From: DASXMT01 sp035552655
GTDB taxonomy: Bacteria; Actinomycetota; Acidimicrobiia; Acidimicrobiales; RAAP-2
Direction: 5' to 3'
Length of the DNA: 19,069 bases
Assembly (NCBI GenBank): GCA_035552655.1
Contig: DASZLD010000214.1
Location: 1-19,069, forward strand
In this document: positions 6,841 to 13,652 of the stretch, one piece after another
How positions within the stretch are numbered: position 1 is the first letter of the stretch
Layout: the number at the start of each line of letters is the position of its first letter
The notes under the pieces: model-generated
What the model was told of the DNA's origin: nothing
Databases searched by the model: none
What the model saw: only the letters and a program-made list of their open reading frames with translations
Made by a program: the position numbers and the translations under genes

Positions 6841-6846
6841 TAGCAT
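6841..6846 (+). promoter_or_regulatory. -10 box for the PPOX/F420 gene, leaderless type
   Basis: TAGCAT lies 5 bases before the ATG at 6852. No Shine-Dalgarno sequence is present, supporting a leaderless start. Confidence 0.48.
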
Positions 6847-6851
6847 CGACT

Positions 6852-7259
6852 ATGGCCCCAACCAGCATTCCTGCGACCCATCAAGACCTTCTCGGCTCCG
6901 ACACGGCCATCCTGGCCACGGTGGGACCCGACGGGCGACCCCAGCTCAGCGCGGTGTGGTTCTTGGCCGATGGGGACACGATCAGAATCTCGCTCAATAC
7001 GTCGCGGCAAAAGGTCAAGAACCTTCGCGCCAATCCTGCTGTCACCTTCTTCATCCTCGATCGAGCGGTGCCGAGCCGATACCTCGAGGTCCGCGGTGAC
7101 GCCGAGATGGTCGAGGACCCGGGCTATGAATTCGCCAATCAGGTGGGGCAGAAGCACGGTGCGGATCTTCGAAGCTTCGATGGCGAGAACCAGCATCGCG
7201 TCGTCGTGACAATCCACCCCGTCAGGATCAACGCCGTGGACATGGCCGCGGGGAGCTGA
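6852..7259 (+). CDS. PPOX-class F420-dependent oxidoreductase family protein
   Basis: A 135-residue split-beta-barrel flavin/deazaflavin-binding protein. The opening DTAILATVGPDGRPQLSAVWFLADGD is the hallmark of pyridoxamine-5-phosphate-oxidase-like domains; RISLNTSRQKVKNLRANPAVTFFILD supplies the cofactor-phosphate contacts (Ser/Thr, Arg, Lys), and YLEVRGDAEMVEDP continues the barrel. Length and order match Rv1155-like proteins, which bind F420 rather than FMN. Likely role: F420H2-dependent reduction of an unknown substrate in the cytoplasm. It functions as a dimer in known members. It stands alone, between the TetR gene and the DUF3224 operon. The F420 preference is inferred from the subfamily and not proven by a single residue. 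Confidence 0.88.
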   Translation: MAPTSIPATHQDLLGSDTAILATVGPDGRPQLSAVWFLADGDTIRISLNTSRQKVKNLRANPAVTFFILDRAVPSRYLEVRGDAEMVEDPGYEFANQVGQKHGADLRSFDGENQHRVVVTIHPVRINAVDMAAGS

Positions 7260-7335
7260 GCACCTCTTCCCACTGCGCCCACTGACCGGTTCTCGGCCGC
7301 GGCCAGCTCTTTTGTTCTCGTGTGGCAGCACACGT

Positions 7336-7383
7336 TTGTCTCCCGGCAATTGGGGTAGATAACATGCATGCGTCAGTCATCTA
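7336..7383 (+). promoter_or_regulatory. Predicted promoter and inverted-repeat operator of the DUF3224-MarR operon
   Basis: TTGTCT (7336-7341) and TAACAT (7360-7365) read as -35 and -10 boxes with an 18-base spacer. The inverted repeat TAGATAAC (7356-7363) and GTCATCTA (7376-7383) matches at 7 of 8 pairs, with half-site centres 20 bases apart, and brackets the -10 box and predicted start near 7372. A repressor here would block transcription, and the MarR protein of the same operon is the obvious candidate. Confidence 0.5.
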
Positions 7384-7400
7384 TGTGAGGAGGATGGGAC

Positions 7401-7796
7401 ATGTCGATCAAAGTCGAGGGATCGTTCGAGGTCACGTCGTGGTCCGAGGAGCAGGCCGACGGCCTGGAGGAGACAGGAAAGGTGTCGAGAGCCACCATCG
7501 GTCAACACTTCGACGGGGGCATCGAGGCGGAGACCATCGCCGACATGGTGATGACCTATCGGGAGGACGGAACGGCCGAGTTCGTAGGCTTTCACCGGGT
7601 GCAAGGTCGGGTGGAGGACAAGGCGGGCAGCTTCGTGCTCCAGGCCACCGGGAACTACGACGGCTCCGATGCCCGGACCAACTTCGAGGTGGTCGGCGGT
7701 TCTGCCCGGGGCGAGCTGGCCGGGCTGCAGGGCACGGGCACCGGATCGGCGGCGCACGGATCAACCGGTGTGTACAGCTTCAACTTCGATCTGTGA
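7401..7796 (+). CDS. DUF3224 domain-containing protein
   Basis: A 131-residue protein with ATG at 7401 and a strong GAGGAGGA box about 6 bases upstream. It consists almost entirely of one DUF3224 domain: FEVTSWSEEQ at the start, then ATIGQHFDGGIEAETIADMVM, then FVGFHRVQGRVEDKAGSFVLQ, ending GELAGLQGTGTGS and YSFNFDL. The repeated beta-strand pattern fits an allene-oxide-cyclase-like barrel, the fold usually linked with DUF3224. The biochemical role is unknown; a lipocalin-like or cyclase-like ligand pocket is likely. It is co-transcribed with a MarR regulator whose start overlaps its stop by four bases (GTGA), so the two are translationally coupled. It is the likely output gene of that regulator. 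Confidence 0.88.
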   Translation: MSIKVEGSFEVTSWSEEQADGLEETGKVSRATIGQHFDGGIEAETIADMVMTYREDGTAEFVGFHRVQGRVEDKAGSFVLQATGNYDGSDARTNFEVVGGSARGELAGLQGTGTGSAAHGSTGVYSFNFDL

Positions 7797-8344
7797 CCTC
7801 GGCGCCCGCTGGCCACGCCGCCAATGTGCTCGGTGCGTTGATGTTGGCCACCTCCGACCGGATGGTCGAGTCCGTCCAAGCCGAGCTGGGTCTGTCCGAG
7901 ACGGCAGCGGCGGCGTTGTCGGCGCTCGACCAATTCCTCGACCGTCCGGCGGTGGACCACCTGGCCCAGGTGGTCGGCCTGACCCAGTCCGGGGGAGTGC
8001 GACTGGTTGATCGATTGGAGCGAGACGGCCTGGTGCGTCGGGGTGCGGGGACCGACCGGCGTACTGCTTCTGTCTCGCTCACCGAGGCGGGACGGCGGTT
8101 GGCCCAGAAGGTCGAGACATCTCGTTTGCAGCTGCTCGATGACGTCATGGTCCCGCTCAGCGCCGAGGAGCGCGACACTCTGGCTGGCTGGGCCGGTCGC
8201 ATGCTGGTCGGCATGATGCGGGAACCTGGAGCTACCCGGTGGATCTGTCGCCTGTGCGATCTCGCTGCGTGCGGCCGGCCCGCAGGAACCTGCCCCCTCG
8301 AACAGGAGGCTCGGGCTCGTTACGGCACTGGGAGCGAGGAATGA
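7793..8344 (+). CDS. MarR-family transcriptional regulator with C-terminal four-cysteine motif
   Basis: A 183-residue protein starting at GTG 7793, inside the GTGA overlap with the DUF3224 stop. The winged helix covers about residues 35-110: LSETAAAALSALDQF, VDHLAQVVGLTQSGGVRLVDRLERDGLV (recognition helix) and the wing RRGAGTDRRTASVSLT with the conserved DRR. The end is unusual for classic MarR: Cys152, Cys155, Cys160 and Cys167 form C-X2-C-X4-C-X6-C (ICRLCDLAACGRPAGTCP), a probable zinc or iron-sulfur site or redox switch. Related actinobacterial MarR proteins carry a similar tail. Likely role: repressor of its own operon, responding to oxidation, metal or a small molecule. The promoter 5' of the DUF3224 gene has a matching inverted repeat. 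Confidence 0.88.
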   Translation: MTSAPAGHAANVLGALMLATSDRMVESVQAELGLSETAAAALSALDQFLDRPAVDHLAQVVGLTQSGGVRLVDRLERDGLVRRGAGTDRRTASVSLTEAGRRLAQKVETSRLQLLDDVMVPLSAEERDTLAGWAGRMLVGMMREPGATRWICRLCDLAACGRPAGTCPLEQEARARYGTGSEE

Positions 8345-8361
8345 CGCAGTAGGGCCCTGGC

Positions 8362-9228
8362 CTACGGCGCGGCCGGGATCTGTCCGGCGATGGCCTGGTC
8401 GACCGTCTCGTCGCCTAAGCGGAGCCGGGCGATCTTCTCGAGCGAGGGGGCCTTGCGGAGCTCGTTGCCTCCTTCGATGGCCAGGCTCTGGCCGGTGATC
8501 CAGGCTGACTCGGGCCCGGCCAGGAAACGCACGCCGGCGGCAATGTCCTCGGGGGTACCGGTCCGTCCCAGTGGCTTCTGGCTCCGGAACTCCGCCAGGA
8601 TCTCGGGATCCGAGAACAGCGCCGAGACGTTGTTGCTGGCCGTCTTGGTCAAGCCGGGACGGACGGCGTTGACCCGGATGGCATGGTGGCCGAACTCGTC
8701 GGCCGCCACCCGCACCATGGCGTCGAGACCGGCCTTCCCCGCGCAGTAGCCAGCCATGAACGGCCACGACATAGTGGCGGCATCGGAGGAGATGCACACG
8801 ATCGCCCCGCCCCCGGTGGTGACCATGACCGGAACGGTGTACTTGATGGCCAAGAAGGCGCCGACGATATTTCGACGCAGGTCCTCCAAGAGGCCGTTCT
8901 CGTCGACGGCCAGGAATGGCGCGATGGTGCCGCCCCCCACGGTGGCCACACAGATGTGCAGACCCCCCAGTGGCGCTGCCGCTTGGTCGACGGCTCCCTG
9001 GACGTCTTCGGCCACCATGGCGTCGCCGGCGAACCAACCCAGTGGTGCGTCGTCTCCCAGCTCTGCTCGAAGGGTGCCCACGGTGGCTTCGAGTGCGCTC
9101 TTCGTTCGGCCCATGAGGGTCACCGCCGCGCCGTCTGTGGCCAGAGACCGGGCGCACGCGCTTCCGATCCCACCGGCGCCCCCGGTGACCAGGGCGGCCA
9201 TGCCTGCGAGCGGAAGTTCTGTGGTCAT
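8362..9228 (-). CDS. Classical short-chain dehydrogenase/reductase (SDR)
   Basis: A 288-residue protein with ATG at 9228 and AAGGAG 8 bases upstream. Nucleotide-binding motif TGGAGGIG at residues 15-22; catalytic Ser148 (ISSDAAT), Tyr161 and Lys165 (AGYCAGKAG); then IRVNAVRPGLTKT and the C-terminal WITGQSLAIEGGNE. This is a complete classical SDR, similar in layout to 3-oxoacyl-ACP reductase-like or alcohol-oxidising members; the substrate is not predictable. The C-terminus has about 30 extra residues (LRKAPSLEKIARLRLGDETV) after the usual GG end, a mark of some actinobacterial steroid or fatty-acyl SDRs. It is 52 bases downstream of the LLM oxidoreductase on the same strand, likely one operon. 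It converges with the MarR gene. Confidence 0.92.
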   Translation of the reverse strand: MTTELPLAGMAALVTGGAGGIGSACARSLATDGAAVTLMGRTKSALEATVGTLRAELGDDAPLGWFAGDAMVAEDVQGAVDQAAAPLGGLHICVATVGGGTIAPFLAVDENGLLEDLRRNIVGAFLAIKYTVPVMVTTGGGAIVCISSDAATMSWPFMAGYCAGKAGLDAMVRVAADEFGHHAIRVNAVRPGLTKTASNNVSALFSDPEILAEFRSQKPLGRTGTPEDIAAGVRFLAGPESAWITGQSLAIEGGNELRKAPSLEKIARLRLGDETVDQAIAGQIPAAP

Positions 9229-9280
9229 GCTGGCTCTCCTTGATTGGGCGGAACGGCTGAGCACGCGGTGGTGGACCGGG

Positions 9281-10138
9281 TCAGCTGGATTCGGAGCGAT
9301 AAGGGTCGATGAGTCGAACCAGGTGCTCGAGCTGTTCGACCACGGCGCCCTCGTCGCCGGGATCGACACGAAATGTCACCCGGTCCAAGCCCATGTCCAG
9401 GTACTCCTCGATGGCCACGGCGGTCGGTGTGCCCTGTTGGAGCATCACCGGAACCGGCGCCCGGTCCTGTTGGGCCGCCATCGACTGCAACTCGTCGATC
9501 CGCACTTTCAGCTCGGGACCGTCGAGGTGGCGACCACTGGCCATCCAGCCATCACCAAAGCGCAGGACCCGCTGAGCGGTCGTCGGTCCGCTCCCGCCGA
9601 CCAGGACGGGAGGATGGGGAGTCTGCACCGGCTTCGGCCATTGCTTCATGGGGTTGATCCGAACGCAGGTGCCCTCGTAGGAGGCGACCTCGTGGGTCCA
9701 GATGACTTTCATGGCCTCGACCCGCTCGCGGAAGATCGTCCACCGGAGATGAGGGTCGGATCCGTGGTTGGCCAACTCCTCGAGATTCCAGCCGGCTCCG
9801 ACACCGAGCACCACCCGACCTTCGGACAGGTGGTCGAGGGTCGACACTCGCTTGGCCAGCATGATCGGATCATGGTCGGGAATGACCAGCGTGCTGGTGC
9901 CGAGGCGGATCCGAGAGGTGACGGCGGCGACGGCAGCCAGCGACTCGAGGGGATCGTAGAACCGATAGAAGTCCTCCGGCAGCTCGCCACCACTGGGATA
10001 CAGGCTGATCCGATCGACGGGTACGTGGCTGTGCTCGGGCAGGAACAACGACTCGAACCCCATGCTCTCGACCAACAATCCCAGCCGGATCGGACTGAGG
10101 GCTCGATCAGTGGGGAACGTCGTGACGCCGAAGTGCAT
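9281..10138 (-). CDS. LLM-class F420-dependent oxidoreductase (TIGR03619-like)
   Basis: A 285-residue luciferase-like TIM-barrel protein with ATG at 10138 and AGGAGAG about 3-5 bases upstream. Diagnostic segments are LLVESMGFESLFLPEHSHVP, the subgroup block DFYRFYDPLESLAAVAAVTSRI, LGTSTLVIPDHDPIMLAKRV, the conserved GRVVLGVGAGWNLEEL, and PPVLVGGSGPTTAQRVL with FGDGWMASG. The presence of the GWN-EEL motif and length near 285 point to the F420-dependent TIGR03619 group rather than an FMN monooxygenase. It probably oxidises an alcohol or reduces an activated double bond with F420. It likely shares a message with the SDR gene downstream (52-base gap), suggesting two-step oxidation of one substrate; that is inference. 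Confidence 0.92.
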   Translation of the reverse strand: MHFGVTTFPTDRALSPIRLGLLVESMGFESLFLPEHSHVPVDRISLYPSGGELPEDFYRFYDPLESLAAVAAVTSRIRLGTSTLVIPDHDPIMLAKRVSTLDHLSEGRVVLGVGAGWNLEELANHGSDPHLRWTIFRERVEAMKVIWTHEVASYEGTCVRINPMKQWPKPVQTPHPPVLVGGSGPTTAQRVLRFGDGWMASGRHLDGPELKVRIDELQSMAAQQDRAPVPVMLQQGTPTAVAIEEYLDMGLDRVTFRVDPGDEGAVVEQLEHLVRLIDPYRSESS

Positions 10139-10460
10139 GGCTCTCCTGTCTCGTCGACCGGGCGGGGCCAGAGTAGGTGCGCAGAGGATCGGATTCCAAT
10201 GGTGCCTGTGGGCCCTTGGGCGTAGGCGTCGCATTCCCTCACCGACCCTGAACCCTGCACCCGGGCCGGCTGTTTGTCAGAATCGGCCACCGGTCAGGTC
10301 CGGTTGATCGACCCCGAATTCGCCCTAGCGTTACCGGGGACGGAAGTGTCGAACGGGTGGGGACGCGTGCCAATGGGGACTGGGACGGGGTACAGACGGA
10401 AGAACTTGAGCGCTCGGGAGGCAAGCCGGTCGATCAACGTGTGGGGTAGGTCCTGATCCG
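10139..10460. other. 322-base divergent intergenic region
   Basis: This gap separates the LLM gene (-) and the DMT gene (+). A possible minus-strand promoter for the LLM operon is TTGGAA (10199-10194), 18-base spacer, TACTCT (10175-10170). For the DMT gene no convincing -10/-35 pair is seen. A short open frame at 10274-10456 (+) lacks any family features and a ribosome site, and I do not call it. No RNA gene, repeat or riboswitch pattern was recognised. Confidence 0.4.
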
Positions 10461-11471
10461 ATGGTCTACCTCCTCGCCCTGGCCTCGGCCTTGGCCAATG
10501 CGCTGACGAGCATTCTCCAACGCATGGGGGTCGAGGACGCGCCGAAGGACTCGACCCTCAAGCTCAGCCTCCTGACCCACGCCTTGAAGCGAGGCGTGTG
10601 GCTCCTGGGATTCGCGTTCATGGTGGGTTCCACGGTGACCCAGGTGATAGCGCTCCATATCGGCGATCTCACCCAAGTCCAGCCCATCTTGACCCTGGAG
10701 CTGCCATTCCTGGTGCTGTTGTTGGCCACGTGGTTCCGGTTCCGGATCGGGGTACGAGAGTGGCTCGGCTGTCTGGCCGCCGCCGGAGGGCTCGCCGGCT
10801 TTCTGGTCTTTGCTCACCCCGTTGGAGGGGACCGGGTTCCTACTTCGACCGAGTGGATTGTGGCCAGCTCCATCTGTGGCGGAGTCGTCATCGTGGCCGT
10901 GCTGTTGGCTCTGCGCGGGCCCCGATGGTGGCGGGCGGCCATGTTCGGAACGGCCGGAGCCATCGGATTCGCGTTCTCGGCGTCCCTGATGAAGGCCGTG
11001 GGGAACGATGTCGCCTCTGACTGGACGCGGCTGTTCTTTCACTGGCAGACCTACGCGCTGGCCGTGGTCGGGGTGGTCTCGTTGTTCCTGGCCCAGAACG
11101 CCTTTCACGCCGGCCCCATCGCTGCCTCGCAGACTGCGCTGGTGCTGGTCGATCCCCTGGCCAGCATCGCACTTGGGCTCGGGCTCTATGGAGACAACCT
11201 CCGTACCGCGGGACTCTATGGACCGGGTGAGGCGGTGGCCCTTCTCATCATGTTCATCGGAGTGGCGTCCATCGCCCACTCGCCTCTCGTCTCGGGGACC
11301 AAGGGGGATGATGAGCAGTACTCGCAGATGCTGTCCTTGCGGTCGCGTTCCAAGCGCTTGATGGGAGCGGTGCAGGATCAGATGTCTCCTGAGCAGGCCA
11401 AACTGCTTCCGCCCGAAGTGGTCAAGCATCTACCTCCCGAGCGAACCGGAAATAGCGGTGGACGGACCTGA
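10461..11471 (+). CDS. DMT-family (EamA/NIPA-like) integral membrane transporter
   Basis: A 336-residue inner-membrane protein with roughly nine or ten hydrophobic helices, starting at residue 2 (VYLLALASALANALTSILQR) and including GVWLLGFAFMVGSTVTQVIAL, LPFLVLLLATWF, WLGCLAAAGGLAGFLVF, a helix near IVASSICGGVVIVAVLLAL, and LFLAQNAFHAGPIAASQTALVLVDPLASI, whose AG-I--SQ--LVL-DPL-SI pattern recurs in this DMT subgroup. Such proteins export or exchange small metabolites or ions; the substrate is unknown. After the last helix (AVALLIMFIGVASI) comes a cytosolic tail of about 60 charged residues with two proline repeats (LLPPEVVKHLPPE), longer than in most DMT proteins. The start ATG has only a weak ribosome site. 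The PhnB-like gene follows after 101 bases. Confidence 0.88.
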   Translation: MVYLLALASALANALTSILQRMGVEDAPKDSTLKLSLLTHALKRGVWLLGFAFMVGSTVTQVIALHIGDLTQVQPILTLELPFLVLLLATWFRFRIGVREWLGCLAAAGGLAGFLVFAHPVGGDRVPTSTEWIVASSICGGVVIVAVLLALRGPRWWRAAMFGTAGAIGFAFSASLMKAVGNDVASDWTRLFFHWQTYALAVVGVVSLFLAQNAFHAGPIAASQTALVLVDPLASIALGLGLYGDNLRTAGLYGPGEAVALLIMFIGVASIAHSPLVSGTKGDDEQYSQMLSLRSRSKRLMGAVQDQMSPEQAKLLPPEVVKHLPPERTGNSGGRT

Positions 11472-11572
11472 ACGCCATCACGTCGAGGCGACGGCGACGC
11501 GGTCCGATGATTCCCGCATACCGAGTCCGTCTCAACCGGTGACAGGATCTACTGGATCGAAGGAGGACCACC

Positions 11573-12013
11573 GTGGCACGTGTGAGTACGTATCTGAACT
11601 TCATGGGCAATGCCGAGGAAGCGTTCGAGTTCTATCGGACCGTGTTCGGTACCGACTATGTCGAGCCGATCCAGCGAATGGGGGACGTGCCCCCGGCCCC
11701 TGATGGCCCGACGTTGTCCGAGGCCGAGAAGCGGATGGTGATGCACGTCGAGCTCCCGATTTTGGGCGGACACGTGCTCATGGCCACCGACATGCTGGAG
11801 TCGATGGGCCACGATCTGCGCATCGGCAACAACACCACCATCAACCTCGAGCCGGACACTCTGGAGGAGACGCAGCGCCTGTTCGACGCGTTGTCGGCCG
11901 GTTCCAGCGACCTCGCACCGTTGACCGAGATGTTCTGGGGCGCCACCTGGGGCACCTGTCTCGACCGCTACGGCGTCCGATGGATGTTCAACTTTGCTCC
12001 CGTCGCCGCCTAG
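11573..12013 (+). CDS. VOC-superfamily PhnB-like protein
   Basis: A 146-residue protein starting at GTG 11573, with a strong AAGGAGG about 8 bases upstream. It begins VSTYLNFMGNAEEAFEFYRTVFG, the signature of PhnB-like (3-demethylubiquinone-methyltransferase-like VOC) proteins, and closes with MFWGATWGTCLDRYGVRWMFNF, where the W-G---D-YG--W pattern is diagnostic. The central part (RMVMHVELPILGGHVLMATD) provides the metal/ligand side of the fold. Despite the name, these proteins are not shown to take part in phosphonate use; their ligand is mostly unknown. Likely a cytosolic dimer. It converges with the XRE-cupin gene, with two hairpins between. It is unlike the VOC protein at 685, so the two are not recent duplicates. 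Confidence 0.92.
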   Translation: MARVSTYLNFMGNAEEAFEFYRTVFGTDYVEPIQRMGDVPPAPDGPTLSEAEKRMVMHVELPILGGHVLMATDMLESMGHDLRIGNNTTINLEPDTLEETQRLFDALSAGSSDLAPLTEMFWGATWGTCLDRYGVRWMFNFAPVAA

Positions 12014-12042
12014 CGAGACTGGCAACGCACGGCGGCCCGCTA

Positions 12043-12085
12043 CGTGAGACAACCCGGCTCACGCAGCCAGAGCCAGGGTGGCTCT
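12043..12085. terminator. Two adjacent hairpins between convergent genes
   Basis: CGTGAG (12043-12048) pairs with CTCACG (12058-12063) around a 9-base loop, and AGAGCCA (12069-12075) pairs perfectly with TGGCTCT (12079-12085) around a GGG loop. They lie between two convergent stops, the usual place for a bidirectional terminator, but no U-tract follows on either strand, so intrinsic termination is uncertain. Confidence 0.35.
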
Positions 12086-12701
12086 ACCGGTCAGGCTTCT
12101 TGGCCGGAGGGGCCGACCTTGCTTTGGGCCGGGCCCGGACATGCATGCGCTCTCCCTGTGGCCCGAACAGGCTGAGGAATTCCACGGGTTCGGATCCGGC
12201 GTTGGCGAACCAGTGTGGGACCCGGGTGTCGAACTCGGCGGCCTCACCGGCAGTCAGGACCAGATCGTGCTCGCCCAGTACCAGTCGAAGCCGGCCCTGC
12301 AGGACGTACAGCCATTCGTAGCCCTCATGGGACTGCGGGTCGGGTGTCTGCCGGCCCTTGCGGGGCGGGATGGTGTGTTTGTACGCCTGCAGACCGCCGG
12401 CTCGGCGGGTGAGCGGGGCGATGGTCATCCCATGACGGGTGATGGGCCGTGGATGGATGCGGGGGTCGCCGGTAGGTGGTGCCCCGATGAGGTCGTCGAG
12501 GGGTACCTGGTAGGCCTGGGCCAGGGGCAAGAGGAGCTCGAGGTTCGCTCGGCGCTGGCCGGACTCCAGTCGCGACAGCGTGCTGGAAGAGATTCCGGTG
12601 ACGGCAGCCAGCTCGGCCAGGGTGGTGTCCCGCTCCCGGCGCAGAGCTCGTAGCCGAGGTCCCACTGCGCTGAGGACGTGTTGCACGTCGGTGGTCACCA
12701 C
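12084..12701 (-). CDS. XRE-family regulator with C-terminal cupin domain
   Basis: A 205-residue protein; GTG at 12701 is used (the next codon, GTG 12698, is equally possible). The helix-turn-helix spans about residues 12-65: VGPRLRALRRERDTTLAELA, then AVTGISSSTLSRLESGQRR and LELLLPLAQAYQVPLDDLIG. The cupin barrel runs about 80-195, with HEGYEWLYVLQGRLRLVLGE, LTAGEAAEFDTRVPHWFANAG and EFLSLFGPQGER. In this family the cupin senses a small molecule and controls a neighbouring gene. Here the divergent neighbour is a methyltransferase, 95 bases away. The C-terminal tail is basic (RARPKARSAPPAKKPDR). Longer in-frame extensions upstream would overlap the methyltransferase gene and are rejected. No strong ribosome site is visible. 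Confidence 0.88.
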   Translation of the reverse strand: MVTTDVQHVLSAVGPRLRALRRERDTTLAELAAVTGISSSTLSRLESGQRRANLELLLPLAQAYQVPLDDLIGAPPTGDPRIHPRPITRHGMTIAPLTRRAGGLQAYKHTIPPRKGRQTPDPQSHEGYEWLYVLQGRLRLVLGEHDLVLTAGEAAEFDTRVPHWFANAGSEPVEFLSLFGPQGERMHVRARPKARSAPPAKKPDR

Positions 12702-12718
12702 TCCATGTTGCCATATCA

Positions 12719-12732
12719 GCAAGGGAACTTGC
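12719..12732. promoter_or_regulatory. Inverted repeat in the XRE-cupin / methyltransferase divergent gap
   Basis: GCAAG (12719-12723) and CTTGC (12728-12732) flank GGAA in the 95-base gap between the divergent genes. Its position is right for an operator of the XRE-cupin protein acting on both promoters. The arms are short, so this is tentative. Confidence 0.35.
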
Positions 12733-12796
12733 CAGAGAGTCGAGATGGGGCCAAGGTGGCCGGAGGGGGAGGCCTTACCAATCGAAGGAGACCATC

Positions 12797-13432
12797 GTGT
12801 CCGATCAGTTCGACCAGGCTTTCTGGGACGACCGCTACCGCTCGCAGGCCGCACTCTGGAGCGGGAACCCCAATGGACATCTGGTTTCCGAGGTCGAGAA
12901 CCTCACCCCGGCCACCGCACTTGAAGTCGCGGCCGGGGAAGGTGCCGATGCGATCTGGCTGGCTCGGCGCGGTTGGCACGTGACCGCCGTCGAGATCTCG
13001 ACCGTCGCCCTCGAGCGGGCGGCTGGCCATGCCGCGGAGGCCGGCTCGGCTATTGCCGAACGCATTCAGTGGCTCCACCAGGATGTGTTGGATTGGGACC
13101 CACCTCGGGAACGATACGACTTGGTGACCTCGCAGTACCTGCACCTGCCGACGGAACTGCGCCGGGCATTGTTCGACCGATTGGCGGCGGCCGTCGCGCC
13201 CGGCGGCACCCTGCTCATCGTCGGACATCACCCCTCCGACCTGGTGACGGTCCCTCGTCCGCAGCCGCCCGAGCTGTTCTTCACCGGTGATGACATCGCT
13301 CGTGACCTCGATGCCGCCCACTGGGAGGTGGTGACGAACATGGCCGCCGAGCGAACCGGCACCCATGACGGCCGAACCGTCGTGCTCCATGACGCCGTGC
13401 TGCGGGCCCAGCGCCAACCACGGCACCCATGA
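12797..13432 (+). CDS. Class I SAM-dependent methyltransferase (TehB/thiopurine-like group)
   Basis: A 211-residue protein starting at GTG 12797, with GAAGGAG about 6 bases upstream. It opens FWDDRYRSQAALWSGNPNGHLV, a signature of a small actinobacterial methyltransferase group related to TehB and thiopurine methyltransferases. The SAM motif I is TALEVAAGEGADAIWLA (about 41-56), strand 2 ends in Glu66 (VTAVEIS), motif II is HQDVLDWDP with RYDLVTSQYLHLP, and motif III is APGGTLLIVGHH. Motif I departs from the usual D-x-GCGxG by having EVAAGEG, which still fits a Gly-rich loop. The acceptor is unknown; candidates in related proteins are small thiols, tellurite or selenite. Regulation probably comes from the divergent XRE-cupin protein. 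Downstream, 13433-13652 (220 bases) holds no gene I can support. Confidence 0.88.
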   Translation: MSDQFDQAFWDDRYRSQAALWSGNPNGHLVSEVENLTPATALEVAAGEGADAIWLARRGWHVTAVEISTVALERAAGHAAEAGSAIAERIQWLHQDVLDWDPPRERYDLVTSQYLHLPTELRRALFDRLAAAVAPGGTLLIVGHHPSDLVTVPRPQPPELFFTGDDIARDLDAAHWEVVTNMAAERTGTHDGRTVVLHDAVLRAQRQPRHP

Positions 13433-13652
13433 GCAGGGGTGAGGCTCCGATGGTGACTACGCAGCCACCAATGGCCTGAACCAGCGAGCGCGGTTTGGTG
13501 TTCACCTGATTACCAGGACGGTCTCGAAAGGCGGAGTTCCACACCACTTCCGCCACTATCAATGTACCGCGCCTCGGTCGCTTGCTTCAAGGTCCTGGTC
13601 GGTGCGCAAAATCTCTCTCCGAACCGGAACCAAGAGAAAGAGGGGGATGCGC

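Noticed and set aside
6063..7349. Upstream extension of the SDR frame on the minus strand
   Set aside because: The extra residues run through the TetR and PPOX genes on the other strand and through the SDR promoter; the Rossmann start MRIFVTGASG with its own GGAGG box is at 6062.
7655..9157. 500-codon minus-strand open frame
   Set aside because: Arg/Gly-rich shadow of the SDR and MarR genes with no family motif.
8756..10225. 489-codon plus-strand open frame
   Set aside because: Antisense to the SDR and LLM genes, both of which have full motif sets.
10274..10456. 60-codon plus-strand frame before the DMT gene
   Set aside because: No Shine-Dalgarno, no similarity I can recognise, mixed composition; more likely non-coding.
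10434..11429. 331-codon minus-strand open frame
   Set aside because: Antisense to the DMT transporter; its product is a His/Gln/Gly-rich shadow without hydrophobic helices or domains.
13281..13562. 93-codon minus-strand frame after the methyltransferase
   Set aside because: More than half of it is antisense to the methyltransferase, and the sequence is Arg-rich shadow text.
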